A stretch of DNA of 64,000 bases from Glycomyces artemisiae (GCF_003002955.1 NZ_PVTJ01000005.1:248001-312000); one strand, 5' to 3'. Positions 50,183 to 59,495 are shown, counted from the first letter of the stretch. Translations and numbers: made by a program. Notes: a model not told the origin generated them from the sequence alone.

Positions 50183-50211
50183 ATCCTGTCATTGAAATTC
50201 GTGAATGTCAA
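50183..50211 (-). promoter_or_regulatory. Promoter of the GH9 cellulase
   Basis: On the minus strand TTGACA (50211-50206), a 17-bp spacer and CAGGAT (50188-50183). The -35 is perfect. The transcription start would fall near 50176, inside the CebR-like operator. Confidence 0.7.
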
Positions 50212-50221
50212 GGCGGAGTGG

Positions 50222-51274
50222 TCAGCGCTGGGTCGGCGGCCCGCTCGTGCCGCGCACGACCAGCTTCGACTCCAGCTTCAAGGTCGCGCCCGGCTCGCGC
50301 ACGCCCCTGAGCTGCTCGTCCGCAGCCTCGACGGCGAGGCGCGCGAGCCGCGGCACGTCCTGGCGGACCGTGGTGAGGTCGATGTGGCTGAGCCCGGCGA
50401 TGTGCGAGTCGTCGTAGCCGACGATCGAGACCTGCTCGGGGATCTTCACCCCGGCCCGGGTGAACACGTCGAGCAGGCCGATTGCGCACTGGTCGTTCGA
50501 GGCGAACACCGCGGTCGGCAGCTCCGCGTCGTCGGCGAGCATCCCGCGCGCGGCGTCCTGGCCGCCCTCCTCGGTGTGGTTGCCGGGGATGATCCTGATC
50601 CGGTCGGCGAGGCCGTGGGCGCGCATCGCGTCGCGGTAGGCGCGGCGCCGCTCGGGCGCGCCGGGCTTCGAGCCGCCGTCGACGTGCGCGATGTCCCTGT
50701 GCCCCAGGCCGACGAGGTGGTCGACGACCTCGCGGGCGCCGGGCCGGTCGTACGAGGTCACGATGTCCACGGGCGCGCTCTTGAGGTGGCGCCCGAGGAC
50801 GACGACCGGGAGTCGCGCTCCCAGATCGGCGATGTCCTCCTCGCTGATCGTCGGCCCGCACAGCAGCAGCGCCTCGCTGCGGTGGCCCACGAGCGCCTCG
50901 ATGGCCTTCTGCTCGTCGCGGCTGGGGACCGCGGCGCTGAGCACCAGGTCGTAGCCGAGCTCCTCGGCGGTGGGGTAGATGGCCTCGACGAGGTCGACGT
51001 GGTGGGGGTTGCGCGCGGTGAACAGCACGCCGAGCACCTTGCTGCGGCCGCGCGCGAGGAGCCGCGCGGCCATGTCGGGCTTGTAGCCGAGGCGGGCGGC
51101 GGCCTCGAAGACGCGCTCGCGCGTCTCGGGGCTCGCGCCGGGCTGGTCCCTGAAGACGAGGGACACGAGGGCGCGGGAGACGCCGAGCTCGGCGGCGACG
51201 TCCGCCATGGTGGGCTTGCGCGACCGCGGTGCCGGGGAGCGGTCGGCGCCTCTGCGCGGGTTCGGGGGGGTCAT
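50222..51274 (-). CDS. LacI-family transcriptional regulator
   Basis: A 350-residue repressor. The N-terminal helix-turn-helix TMADVAAELGVSRALVSLVF (residues 22-41) and hinge SPETRERVFEAAARLGYKPD are standard LacI. The periplasmic-binding-like ligand domain is complete. The ATG at 51274 follows GGAAGGA. It is divergent from the inositol operon, whose promoter carries two LacI-type palindromes, so it is probably the inositol repressor. It also lies directly upstream of the GH9 cellulase, so control of cellulose genes is an alternative. Confidence 0.92.
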   Translation of the reverse strand: MTPPNPRRGADRSPAPRSRKPTMADVAAELGVSRALVSLVFRDQPGASPETRERVFEAAARLGYKPDMAARLLARGRSKVLGVLFTARNPHHVDLVEAIYPTAEELGYDLVLSAAVPSRDEQKAIEALVGHRSEALLLCGPTISEEDIADLGARLPVVVLGRHLKSAPVDIVTSYDRPGAREVVDHLVGLGHRDIAHVDGGSKPGAPERRRAYRDAMRAHGLADRIRIIPGNHTEEGGQDAARGMLADDAELPTAVFASNDQCAIGLLDVFTRAGVKIPEQVSIVGYDDSHIAGLSHIDLTTVRQDVPRLARLAVEAADEQLRGVREPGATLKLESKLVVRGTSGPPTQR

Positions 51275-51327
51275 CGGGTCGTGGTCCTTCCGATCTACTC
51301 GTAATGAAGTTTTTCATACGCGACCCC

Positions 51328-51357
51328 TTGACCGGGCGACGTGGCGCATGCCATTCT
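51328..51357 (+). promoter_or_regulatory. Promoter of the iol operon
   Basis: TTGACC (51328-51333), an 18-bp spacer and CATTCT (51352-51357). The start would lie near 51364, immediately before the two operators. Confidence 0.5.
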
Positions 51358-51365
51358 AACGGTAC

Positions 51366-51390
51366 TAGCGCGCTCTAGTAGCGCGCGCTA
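51366..51390. promoter_or_regulatory. Two abutting LacI-type operators before iolC
   Basis: TAGCGCGCTCTA (51366-51377) and the perfect palindrome TAGCGCGCGCTA (51379-51390) are separated by one base. Both have the central CG of LacI-family sites. They differ at one position pair and are spaced 13 bp centre to centre. Confidence 0.7.
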
Positions 51391-51460
51391 ACCAGACATT
51401 CTCGTACCAAACGGCGACCGCCCTTCCCGGTGGTCGCCCCACCATGCCCCCGAGGAGGCA

Positions 51461-52441
51461 ATGTTGACTCCGCAGCGGCGAACGGGCACAGGCCCTTTCG
51501 CGGTCGTCACCATGGGCCGCATCGGCGTCGACCTGTACCCGGCGCAGACCGGCGTCGCCCTCCCCGAGGTCGAGTCCTTCAACAAGTACCTGGGCGGCTC
51601 CCCGACGAACGTGGCCGTCGCCGCCGCCAGGTACGGGCGCCGCGCCGCGGTCATCGCGAAGGTCGGCGACGACCCGTTCGGCGCCTACGTGCGCAAAGCG
51701 CTGGGGGAGTTCGGGGTCGACGACCGGTTCGTGGGCACCGACCCGCACAACCCCACGCCGATCACGTTCTGCGAGGTCTTCCCGCCCGACGACTTCCCGC
51801 TGTACTTCTACCGCTTCCCCAAGGCCCCCGACCTGAACGTGACCGCCGAGGACCTCGACCTCGCGGCCGTCGCCGCCGCCGACGTCTTCTGGGCCACCGT
51901 CACCGGCCTGTGCGCCGAGCCGAGCCGCACCGCCACCCTCGCGGCCCTCGAAGCGAGCCGCCCCTGCCGCTTCACCGTGCTCGACCTCGACTGGCGCCCG
52001 ATGTTCTGGGACAGCCCCGACGAAGGGCGGCAGTGGATCGAGCGCGCGCTCGCGTTCGCCGACGTCGCGGTCGGCAACCTCGACGAAGTGGAGGTCGCCG
52101 TCGGCGTGCGCGACCCGCGCGAGGCCGCGAAGCGCCTGCGCGACAAGGGGGTCCGGCTCGCCGTCGTCAAGCAGGGGCCGAAGGGCGTGCTGGCCGTGGA
52201 CGACTCCGGCGAGGTCGAGCTGCCGCCCGCGCCCGTCGAGGTCGTCAACGGCCTCGGCGCGGGCGACGCGTTCGGCGGGGCCCTTGTGGACGGGCTCCTC
52301 GCCGGACTCCCCCTGGAAACCGTGATCGCCCGCGCCAACGCCGCCGGAGCGATCGTCGCGGGCCGCCTCGCCTGCTCCTCGGCGATGCCCACGGCAGCCG
52401 AAGTCGACGCGAAGCTCGCGGAGGCCGCCGATGAGGGCTGA
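51461..52441 (+). CDS. iolC: 5-dehydro-2-deoxygluconokinase
   Basis: A 326-residue PfkB-family sugar kinase. It phosphorylates 5-dehydro-2-deoxygluconate in myo-inositol breakdown. It has the substrate-side GGSPTNVAVAAARYG and the catalytic NGLGAGDAFGGALVDG with the base Asp. The assignment rests on its place in a complete iol operon as well as the fold. The ATG at 51461 is only 2 bp from GAGGAGG, so the TTG at 51464 may be used instead. The end overlaps the aldolase gene by 11 bp. Confidence 0.93.
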   Translation: MLTPQRRTGTGPFAVVTMGRIGVDLYPAQTGVALPEVESFNKYLGGSPTNVAVAAARYGRRAAVIAKVGDDPFGAYVRKALGEFGVDDRFVGTDPHNPTPITFCEVFPPDDFPLYFYRFPKAPDLNVTAEDLDLAAVAAADVFWATVTGLCAEPSRTATLAALEASRPCRFTVLDLDWRPMFWDSPDEGRQWIERALAFADVAVGNLDEVEVAVGVRDPREAAKRLRDKGVRLAVVKQGPKGVLAVDDSGEVELPPAPVEVVNGLGAGDAFGGALVDGLLAGLPLETVIARANAAGAIVAGRLACSSAMPTAAEVDAKLAEAADEG

Positions 52442-53303
52442 CGAACTCGCGCTCCTCACCCGCACCCGCGTCCTGCACCCCGAAGCGGTCGCCGAGGCCG
52501 CCGCCGCCCGCACCCGCGCCGCGAGCCCCGTCGGTCCCACCGGCAAGTGCTTCGTCATCGCCGCCGACCACCCCGCCCGCGGGGCCCTCGGCACCGGCGG
52601 CGACCCGCTCGCCATGGCCGACCGCGCCGACCTCCTCGACCGCCTCCGCACCGCCCTCGACAACCCCGGCTGCACCGGCGTCCTCGGCACCGCCGACATC
52701 CTCGAAGACCTGCTCCTGCTCGGCGCCCTCGAAGGCAAGACCGTCTTCGGGTCCATGAACCGCGGCGGCCTCGCCGGGGCCGCCTGGGAGATCGACGACC
52801 GGTTCACCGGCATGACCGCCGCCGGGATCGAGCGCCTCGGCTTCGACGGCGGCAAGACCCTCACCCGCATCGACTACGCCGACCCGGCCACGCCGTCGAT
52901 CCTCGAAGCCACCGCGCACGCGGTCGACGACCTCGCCTCGCGCGGCCTCATCGCCATGGTCGAGCCCTTCATCTCCACCCGCCGCGAGGGCACCGTGGTC
53001 AACGACCTCTCCACCGAAGCCGTCATCCGGTCCGTCGCGATCGCCTCCGGGCTCGGCGCCACCAGCGCCCGCACCTGGCTCAAGCTCCCCACCGCCCCCG
53101 ACTCCGCCCGTGTCGCCGCCGCGACCACCCTGCCCGTGGTCCTCCTCGGCGGCGAGGTCGCCGACCTCGACGCCCAGCGCGACAAATGGGGCCAAGCGCT
53201 CGAAGCGCCGAACGCGATCGGTCTGACCGTGGGACGATCCCTCCTCTACCCGGCCGACGGCGACGTGGCCGCGGCCGTCCAGAAAGTGGTGGACCTGCTG
53301 TGA
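52431..53303 (+). CDS. Class I (DeoC/LacD-type) aldolase of the iol operon
   Basis: A 290-residue TIM-barrel aldolase of the DeoC/LacD superfamily. Visible motifs are FVIAADHPARGALG at residues 42-55, IERLGFDGGKTL with a candidate lysine, and ARTWLKLPT, where the Schiff-base lysine is likely. In many actinobacteria this gene lies next to iolC in place of class II IolJ. It presumably splits 2-deoxy-5-keto-gluconate 6-phosphate to malonic semialdehyde and dihydroxyacetone phosphate. It overlaps iolB by GTGA. Confidence 0.85.
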   Translation: MRADELALLTRTRVLHPEAVAEAAAARTRAASPVGPTGKCFVIAADHPARGALGTGGDPLAMADRADLLDRLRTALDNPGCTGVLGTADILEDLLLLGALEGKTVFGSMNRGGLAGAAWEIDDRFTGMTAAGIERLGFDGGKTLTRIDYADPATPSILEATAHAVDDLASRGLIAMVEPFISTRREGTVVNDLSTEAVIRSVAIASGLGATSARTWLKLPTAPDSARVAAATTLPVVLLGGEVADLDAQRDKWGQALEAPNAIGLTVGRSLLYPADGDVAAAVQKVVDLL

Positions 53304-54121
53304 ACCGATACCACCTGCCCGCCCGCTCGACCGGGGACGGCCTCTACGACACGGTCGTCACCCCCGAATCCGCCGGATGGACCTACTCCGGCCTCAAGAT
53401 CCTCGACCTCGAACCCGATGCGTCCCATGCCTTCCCGACCGGGAACGCCGAGCACCTGGTGCTCCCGCTCTCCGGGTCCTGCGAGGTCGCCTGCGACGGG
53501 TCCGCCTTCGCGCTCAACGGCCGCCCCGACGTCTTCGCCGCCGCCGCCGACTTCGCGTACCTCCCCAGGGACGCCGACGCCACCGTCGCCACCTCCACCG
53601 GCGGCCGCTTCGCCCTCGCCTCCGCGGTCTGCGAGCGGCGGCTCCCGTTCAGGTACGGCACCGCCGACGCCGTCCCCGTCGAGGACCGCGGCGCCGGGAC
53701 CTGCGCCCGCCAGGTCCGCAACTACTGCCTCCCGGACACCTTCGACGCCGACCGGCTCCTGGTCTGCGAGGTCGTCACCCCCGGCGGGAACTGGTCCTCC
53801 TACCCGCCGCACAAGCACGACGAGGACCGCGACGGCGAATCCGTGCTCGAAGAGATCTACTACTTCGAGATCGACCGCCCCGAAGGCTTCGCGTTCCACC
53901 GCGTCTACGGCACCCCCGATCGCCCCATCGACGTCAACGCCGAGGTCCGCTCCGGCGACGTGGTCCTGGTCCCGCACGGCTGGCACGGACCCAGCGCCGC
54001 CGCCCCCGGCTACGACCTCTTCTACCTCAACGTCATGGCCGGCCCCGGCGACGAGCGGGCCTGGCGCATCACCGACGACCCCGCCCACGCCTGGATCCGC
54101 TCGACCTGGGAGACCCGATGA
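53300..54121 (+). CDS. iolB: 5-deoxy-glucuronate isomerase
   Basis: A 273-residue bicupin that converts 5-deoxy-glucuronate to 5-dehydro-2-deoxygluconate. The C-terminal cupin shows PPHKHDED, LEEIYYFEI and VLVPHGWHGP, the metal histidines and glutamate of IolB. The GTG at 53300 forms a GTGA overlap with the aldolase, and the stop overlaps iolD (ATGA). Confidence 0.95.
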   Translation: MNRYHLPARSTGDGLYDTVVTPESAGWTYSGLKILDLEPDASHAFPTGNAEHLVLPLSGSCEVACDGSAFALNGRPDVFAAAADFAYLPRDADATVATSTGGRFALASAVCERRLPFRYGTADAVPVEDRGAGTCARQVRNYCLPDTFDADRLLVCEVVTPGGNWSSYPPHKHDEDRDGESVLEEIYYFEIDRPEGFAFHRVYGTPDRPIDVNAEVRSGDVVLVPHGWHGPSAAAPGYDLFYLNVMAGPGDERAWRITDDPAHAWIRSTWETR

Positions 54122-55992
54122 CCGCGACAGTCCGCCTCACCACCGCCCAGGCCCTCGTCCGCTTCCTCGCGAACCAGTGGACCGAGCGCGACGGTGAACG
54201 CCGCCGACTCGTCAACGGCACCTTCGGCATCTTCGGCCACGGCAACGTCGCCGGACTCGGACAGGCCCTCCTCCAAGCCGCCCGCACCAATAGTGCGGAC
54301 ATGCCCTACCTGCTCGCCCGGAACGAGCAGGCCATGGTCCACGCCGCCGCCGCGTACGCGAAGGCCTCCGACCGCCTCTCCACTTACGCCTGCACCGCCT
54401 CCATCGGTCCAGGCTCCACCAACATGGTCACCGGCGCCGCGCTCGCCACGATCAACCGGCTCCCAGTGCTGCTCCTGCCCTCCGACGTCTTCGCCTCCCG
54501 CGCGCCCGACCCGGTGCTCCAGCAGCTGGAGGACACGAGGGCCGGGGACGTGTCCGTCAACGACGCGTTCCGGCCCGTCTCCAAGTACTTCGACCGCGTC
54601 TGGCGGCCCGAGCAGCTGATCCCGTCCGCGCTGGCGGCGATGCGGGTCCTCACCGACCCGGTCGAGACCGGCGCCGTCACGCTCTGCCTCCCGCAGGACG
54701 TGCAGGCCGAAGCGCACGACTGGCCGGTCGAGTTCTTCCGCGAACGCGTCTGGACCGTGCGGCGCCCCGAGCCCGACGCCGCCGAACTCGAAGCGGCCAT
54801 TGCGGTCCTGCGCTCGGCGCAGCGGCCGCTCATCGTCGCCGGAGGCGGCGTCGTGTACTCCCGCGCCACCGAGGAGCTGCGGGCCTTCGCCGCCGCGCAC
54901 GGCGTCCCCGTCGCCGAGACCCACGCCGGGCGCGGCTCGGTCCAATGGGATCACCCGCAGGCCGTGGGCGCGCTCGGCTCGACCGGCTCGCGGGCCGCGA
55001 ACCTCCTTGCGGCCGAAGCGGACGTGGTGCTCGGCATCGGGACCCGCTACTCCGACTTCACGACCGCCTCCCACACCGTGTTCGGGGACGCGCGGTTCGT
55101 GAACCTGAACGTCGCGGCCCTCGACGCCGCCAAGCACAGCGCGGCGATGCTCGTCGCCGACGCCCGCGCAGGGATAGCCGCCCTCGGCCGCGGCCTGGGG
55201 GAGTGGCGGGCCGACGAGGCGTGGACCGCCCGCGCCGGTGTCCTGGCCGCGGAGTGGCAGGGCGTCATCGACCGCGCGAAGGACCTTGGGCACGCACCGC
55301 TCCCGGCGCAGACCGAGGTCCTCGGGGCCCTGAACGACGCGATGGGGGAGCGGGACGTCGTCATCAACGCCGCCGGGTCGATGCCCGGCGACCTCCAGAT
55401 GATGTGGCGCTCAAGGGATCCGAAGCAGTACCACGTCGAGTACGGCTACTCGTGCATGGGCTACGAGATCGCGGCCGGGCTCGGCTGCAAGCTCGCCGAC
55501 CCTGACCGGGACGTGTACGTGCTCGTCGGCGACGGCTCCTACCTGATGCTCGCCTCCGAGATCCCGACGCTCGTCTCCGAGGGCCTGAAGGTCGTCATCG
55601 TGATCGTCCAGAACCACGGCTTCGCCTCGATCGGTGCGCTCTCCGAATCGCTGGGCTCCCAGCGGTTCGGCACGAAGTACCGGTACCGCGACGAGCGGTC
55701 GGGCCTGCTCGACGGCGATGTGCTCCCGGTCGACCTGGCCGCCAACGCCGCCAGCCTGGGCGCGAACGTCCTCACCGCGTCCACCGTCGCGGAGTTCAAG
55801 GCCGCCTTGGCGACCGCGAAGGCCGCCACCAGAACCACTGTGGTCCACGTCGAGACCGACCCCCACTCGCCGGGCCTGCCGCAGAGCGCCTGGTGGGACG
55901 TGCCCGTCAGTGAAGTGTCCGAACTGGACTCGACGCGCGCGGCCTTCGACGCCTACACCGACAGCAGGCGCGCCCAGCGCCACTACCTCTGA
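54118..55992 (+). CDS. iolD: 3D-(3,5/4)-trihydroxycyclohexane-1,2-dione hydrolase
   Basis: A 624-residue thiamine diphosphate enzyme that opens the inositol ring. The N-terminal pyrimidine-binding region holds the catalytic Glu in LARNEQAMVHAA. The C-terminal ThDP motif runs from VGDGSYLML to VIVQNHG (GDG-x-NH type). FGIFGHGNVAGLGQAL at the start is typical of IolD. It starts in the ATGA overlap with iolB. Confidence 0.96.
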   Translation: MTATVRLTTAQALVRFLANQWTERDGERRRLVNGTFGIFGHGNVAGLGQALLQAARTNSADMPYLLARNEQAMVHAAAAYAKASDRLSTYACTASIGPGSTNMVTGAALATINRLPVLLLPSDVFASRAPDPVLQQLEDTRAGDVSVNDAFRPVSKYFDRVWRPEQLIPSALAAMRVLTDPVETGAVTLCLPQDVQAEAHDWPVEFFRERVWTVRRPEPDAAELEAAIAVLRSAQRPLIVAGGGVVYSRATEELRAFAAAHGVPVAETHAGRGSVQWDHPQAVGALGSTGSRAANLLAAEADVVLGIGTRYSDFTTASHTVFGDARFVNLNVAALDAAKHSAAMLVADARAGIAALGRGLGEWRADEAWTARAGVLAAEWQGVIDRAKDLGHAPLPAQTEVLGALNDAMGERDVVINAAGSMPGDLQMMWRSRDPKQYHVEYGYSCMGYEIAAGLGCKLADPDRDVYVLVGDGSYLMLASEIPTLVSEGLKVVIVIVQNHGFASIGALSESLGSQRFGTKYRYRDERSGLLDGDVLPVDLAANAASLGANVLTASTVAEFKAALATAKAATRTTVVHVETDPHSPGLPQSAWWDVPVSEVSELDSTRAAFDAYTDSRRAQRHYL

Positions 55993-56002
55993 GGAACCTG
56001 CG

Positions 56003-57499
56003 ATGACGACCATCGAACACTGGATCGGCGGGGCCTTCACCCGCGGCGCCGCGACCCGCACCGGCACCGTCCGCAACCCCGCCACCGGCGCGGCGACCGG
56101 CGAGGTGCTCCTCGCCGAACCCGCCGATGTGGACGCGGCCGCGGCCGCCGCCGCGAAGGCGTTCGACGCCTGGGGCGACTCGTCGCTCTCGCAGCGCACC
56201 AAGGTCATGTTCCGCTTCCGGGAACTGCTGGTGCGCCACGAGGACGAGCTGGCGCGGCTCATCTCCGCCGAGCACGGCAAGGTCGTCGACGACGCCCGCG
56301 GGGAGATCGTGCGCGGCCGCGAGGTCGTGGAGTACGCGTGCGGGATCGCCGACGCGCTCAAGGGCTCCTACTCCGACCAGGTCTCCGGCGGGGTGGACGT
56401 CTTCAACTTCCGCCAGCCGCTCGGGGTGTGCGCGGGGATCACCCCGTTCAACTTCCCGATCATGGTCCCGATGTGGATGCACCCCATGGCGATCGCCACC
56501 GGGAACACCTTCATCCTCAAGCCCAGTGAGCGCGACCCGTCCGTCTCCAACCGGATCGCCGAGCTGTACGCCGACGCCGGGCTCCCCGACGGCGTGTTCA
56601 ACGTCGTCCACGGCGACAAGGCCGCCGTGGACGCGATCCTCGACCACCCGGGTATCGCGGCGGTCTCGTTCGTCGGCTCCACGCCGATCGCGAAGTACGT
56701 GCACGGGCGGGCCACCGCCGCCGGGAAGCGCGTCCAGGCCCTCGGCGGCGCGAAGAACCACGCCGTGGTCCTCCCCGATGCGGACATCGAGTTCGCCGCC
56801 GACCACCTGACGGCCGCCGCGTTCGGCTCCGCGGGCCAGCGCTGCATGGCCGTCTCCGTCGGCGTCGCCGTCGGTGAAGCGGGCGACGCGCTCGTGGAGG
56901 TGCTGCGCCGCAAGGCCGAAGCGGTCAAGGTCGGCCCCGGCGACGACCCGGCCTCCGAGATGGGCCCGGTCGTCACCGCCGCCTCCCGCGACCGGATCAC
57001 CGCGCTCGTGGGCGCCGGGATCGACCAGGGCGCGGTGCCCGTGGTGGACGGCCGCGGCCTCACCGTGCCCGGCCACGAGGAGGGGTTCTTCGTGGGCCCC
57101 ACCGTCCTCGACCGGGTCGCGCCCGGCATGGCCGCCTACGACGAGGAGATCTTCGGGCCGGTCCTCGCCGTCGCCCGCGCCGCCGACGTGGACGAGGCGA
57201 TCGCGCTCATCAACGCCAACCCGTACGGCAACGGCACCGCGATCTTCACCTCCTCCGGCGCCGCCGCCAGGCGGTTCCAGCGGGAGGTGAAGGTCGGGAT
57301 GATCGGCGTGAACGTCCCCATCCCGGTCCCCATGTCCTACTACTCCTTCGGCGGCTGGAAGGACTCCCTCATCGGCGACTCGCCGATCCACGGCCCCGAA
57401 GGCGTCTGCTTCTACACCCGTGCCAAGACCGTCACCTCCCGCTGGCCCGAAGTGCGCCAGTCGGTCGAGGCCGCGTTCCACTTCCCGACCGCCAGCTGA
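56003..57499 (+). CDS. mmsA: Methylmalonate-semialdehyde dehydrogenase (CoA-acylating)
   Basis: A 498-residue aldehyde dehydrogenase (IolA/MmsA). It turns malonic semialdehyde, the aldolase product, into acetyl-CoA and CO2. Catalytic Cys is in GSAGQRCMAVS; GVCAGITPFNFPIMVP and FVGSTPIAKYV are the NAD-binding elements, and the PMSYYSFGGWKDSL end is MmsA-specific. It lies 10 bp after iolD and 13 bp before iolE. Confidence 0.95.
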   Translation: MTTIEHWIGGAFTRGAATRTGTVRNPATGAATGEVLLAEPADVDAAAAAAAKAFDAWGDSSLSQRTKVMFRFRELLVRHEDELARLISAEHGKVVDDARGEIVRGREVVEYACGIADALKGSYSDQVSGGVDVFNFRQPLGVCAGITPFNFPIMVPMWMHPMAIATGNTFILKPSERDPSVSNRIAELYADAGLPDGVFNVVHGDKAAVDAILDHPGIAAVSFVGSTPIAKYVHGRATAAGKRVQALGGAKNHAVVLPDADIEFAADHLTAAAFGSAGQRCMAVSVGVAVGEAGDALVEVLRRKAEAVKVGPGDDPASEMGPVVTAASRDRITALVGAGIDQGAVPVVDGRGLTVPGHEEGFFVGPTVLDRVAPGMAAYDEEIFGPVLAVARAADVDEAIALINANPYGNGTAIFTSSGAAARRFQREVKVGMIGVNVPIPVPMSYYSFGGWKDSLIGDSPIHGPEGVCFYTRAKTVTSRWPEVRQSVEAAFHFPTAS

Positions 57500-57512
57500 A
57501 CGGAGCACGTCA

Positions 57513-58436
57513 ATGCCGACTTCCGCCGCCCCGAACCTGCGCCTCGGCTCGGCCCCCGACTCGTGGGGCGTCTGGTTCCCCGAGGACGACCGCCAGCTCC
57601 CCTACGCGCGGTTCCTCGACGAGCTCGCCTCCTCCGGCTACGAGTGGCTCGAACTGGGCCCCTACGGCTACCTGCCGACCGACCCGGCCGTCCTCGCCGA
57701 CGAACTCGCCAAGCGCGGCCTGAAGGTCTCCGGCGGCACCGTCTTCGGGAACCTCCACCGCCCCGAGCAGTACGAGGCCACAGTGGACCTCGTCGGGAAG
57801 GTCGCCGCGCTCACCGCCTCCCAGGGCGCGCGGCACGTGGTGTTCATCCCGCCGCTGTTCCGCGACGAGAAGACCGACGCGGTCAACGACGTCGTCGAGT
57901 GGGACGCCGACCAGTGGAAGACCGTGCACGCCACCGCGAACCGCATCGGGAAGCGGATGTTCGAGGAGCACGGCGTCCGGATCGCCGTCCACCCGCACGC
58001 GGACACGCAGATCTGCACGCAGGCGCAGATCGAGACGTTCCTCGACGGCACCGACTCCCGATACGTCTCCCTGTGCCTGGACACCGGCCACGTCGCCTAC
58101 GGCGGCGGCGACAACCTCGACCTGATCGCCCGCTACGCCGAGCGCATCGGCTACGTCCACATCAAGCAGATGGACCCCGAGATCCTCCGCCAGGTCCGCG
58201 ACGAGCGGCTGGGCTTCGGCGAGGCCGTCAAGCGCGGCGTCTGCGTCGAACCGCCCCAAGGGGTCCCGAACCCCGCCGACATCGTCGCCGCCCTCTCCGG
58301 GCTCGACGCCGAGCTGTTCGTGATCGTCGAGCAGGACCTGTACCCGTGCGAGCCCGACGTGCCACTCCCGATCGCGCGCCGCACCCGCGAGTACCTGAAC
58401 GGCTGCGGCCTCGGCGCCCGGCACCAGCAGCGCTGA
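57513..58436 (+). CDS. iolE: Inosose dehydratase-like TIM-barrel protein (IolE)
   Basis: A 307-residue xylose-isomerase-like barrel. LGSAPDSWGVWF at residues 11-22 is typical of IolE. Metal ligands are likely in VEPPQG, the DTGHVAYGG loop and HPHADT. IolE dehydrates 2-keto-myo-inositol, the step before IolD. A related isomerase role (IolH/IolI) is the alternative. It sits in the operon between mmsA and the dehydrogenase. Confidence 0.88.
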   Translation: MPTSAAPNLRLGSAPDSWGVWFPEDDRQLPYARFLDELASSGYEWLELGPYGYLPTDPAVLADELAKRGLKVSGGTVFGNLHRPEQYEATVDLVGKVAALTASQGARHVVFIPPLFRDEKTDAVNDVVEWDADQWKTVHATANRIGKRMFEEHGVRIAVHPHADTQICTQAQIETFLDGTDSRYVSLCLDTGHVAYGGGDNLDLIARYAERIGYVHIKQMDPEILRQVRDERLGFGEAVKRGVCVEPPQGVPNPADIVAALSGLDAELFVIVEQDLYPCEPDVPLPIARRTREYLNGCGLGARHQQR

Positions 58437-58466
58437 CACCTACCACATAGGAAAGGACCGGGACCC

Positions 58467-59465
58467 ATGAAGATCGGCTTGATCGGCACCGGCTGGATCG
58501 GCGAAGAGCACGTCAGGCGCCTCGCCGGGTCCGTCGCGGGCGCGGAGGTGACCGCCGTGTCCGACATCGACCCCGAGCGCGCCGCCGCGGTCGCCTCGCT
58601 CGCCGGGGCCCGCGTGATCGGCAGCGCCGAGGAGCTCATCGCGGACCCCGAAGTCCAGGCGGTCGTCGTGACCTCGTGGGGTCCCGCCCACGCCGAACAG
58701 GTGCTCGCCTGCATCGCCGCGGGCAAGCCCGTGTTCTGCGAGAAGCCGCTCACCACCGAGGCCGCCGACGGCCTGCGCATCCTCGAAGCCGAACAGGCCC
58801 ACGGGAAGCGCCTCGTCCAGGTCGGGTTCATGCGCCGCTACGACGCCGGGTACCGCGCCATCAAGGCGGTGCTCGACGAGGGCGGCATCGGCGCCCCGCT
58901 CATGGCCCACTGCGCGCACCGCAACCCGACGCAGCCCGAGTCGTACCACTCGGACAAGCCGATGGTCGACACCGCCGTCCACGAGGTGGACGTGCTGCGC
59001 TGGCTCCTCGGCGAGGAGTTCGCGAGCGTCCAGGTCGTGGTGCCCCGCTCGACCTCGAAGCGGTTCCCGCACCTGGTCGACCCGCAGATCCTGCTGCTGG
59101 AGACGGCGTCCGGGGCGCGCGTGGACGTCGAGGTGTTCGTGAACTGCCAGTACGGCTACGACATCCAGTGCGAGATCGTCGGCGAGACCGGCGCCGTGCG
59201 CCTCCCCGACCCGGCCGCGCCGCTGGTCCGCGCCGCCGGGCGCGCCTCGTACGAGATCGTGCAGGACTTCCCGAGCCGCTTCGCCGACGCCTTCGACACC
59301 GAGCTCCAGGAGTGGGTCGACTCGCTGCGCTCGGGCGAGCCCGCCGGGCCCAGCGCCTGGGACGGCTACGCGGCCACCGTGGTCACCAACGCGGCCGTCG
59401 AGGCCCGCCGGACGGGCGCGGTCGTCCCGGTCGACCTGCCGGAGCGACCGGCTTTCTACAAGTAA
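58467..59465 (+). CDS. iolG: Inositol 2-dehydrogenase (Gfo/Idh/MocA)
   Basis: A 332-residue NAD-dependent oxidoreductase. The Rossmann motif is GLIGTGWIGEEH; CEKPL holds the catalytic lysine, and DTAVHEVD the substrate aspartate and histidine. In this operon it should oxidise myo-inositol to 2-keto-myo-inositol, the first step. GGAAAGGACCGGGACCC precedes the ATG. It is the last iol gene; a terminator follows. Confidence 0.92.
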   Translation: MKIGLIGTGWIGEEHVRRLAGSVAGAEVTAVSDIDPERAAAVASLAGARVIGSAEELIADPEVQAVVVTSWGPAHAEQVLACIAAGKPVFCEKPLTTEAADGLRILEAEQAHGKRLVQVGFMRRYDAGYRAIKAVLDEGGIGAPLMAHCAHRNPTQPESYHSDKPMVDTAVHEVDVLRWLLGEEFASVQVVVPRSTSKRFPHLVDPQILLLETASGARVDVEVFVNCQYGYDIQCEIVGETGAVRLPDPAAPLVRAAGRASYEIVQDFPSRFADAFDTELQEWVDSLRSGEPAGPSAWDGYAATVVTNAAVEARRTGAVVPVDLPERPAFYK

Positions 59466-59495
59466 CGCAACGACTTTGCTCTGGGGTTAAGAAGG

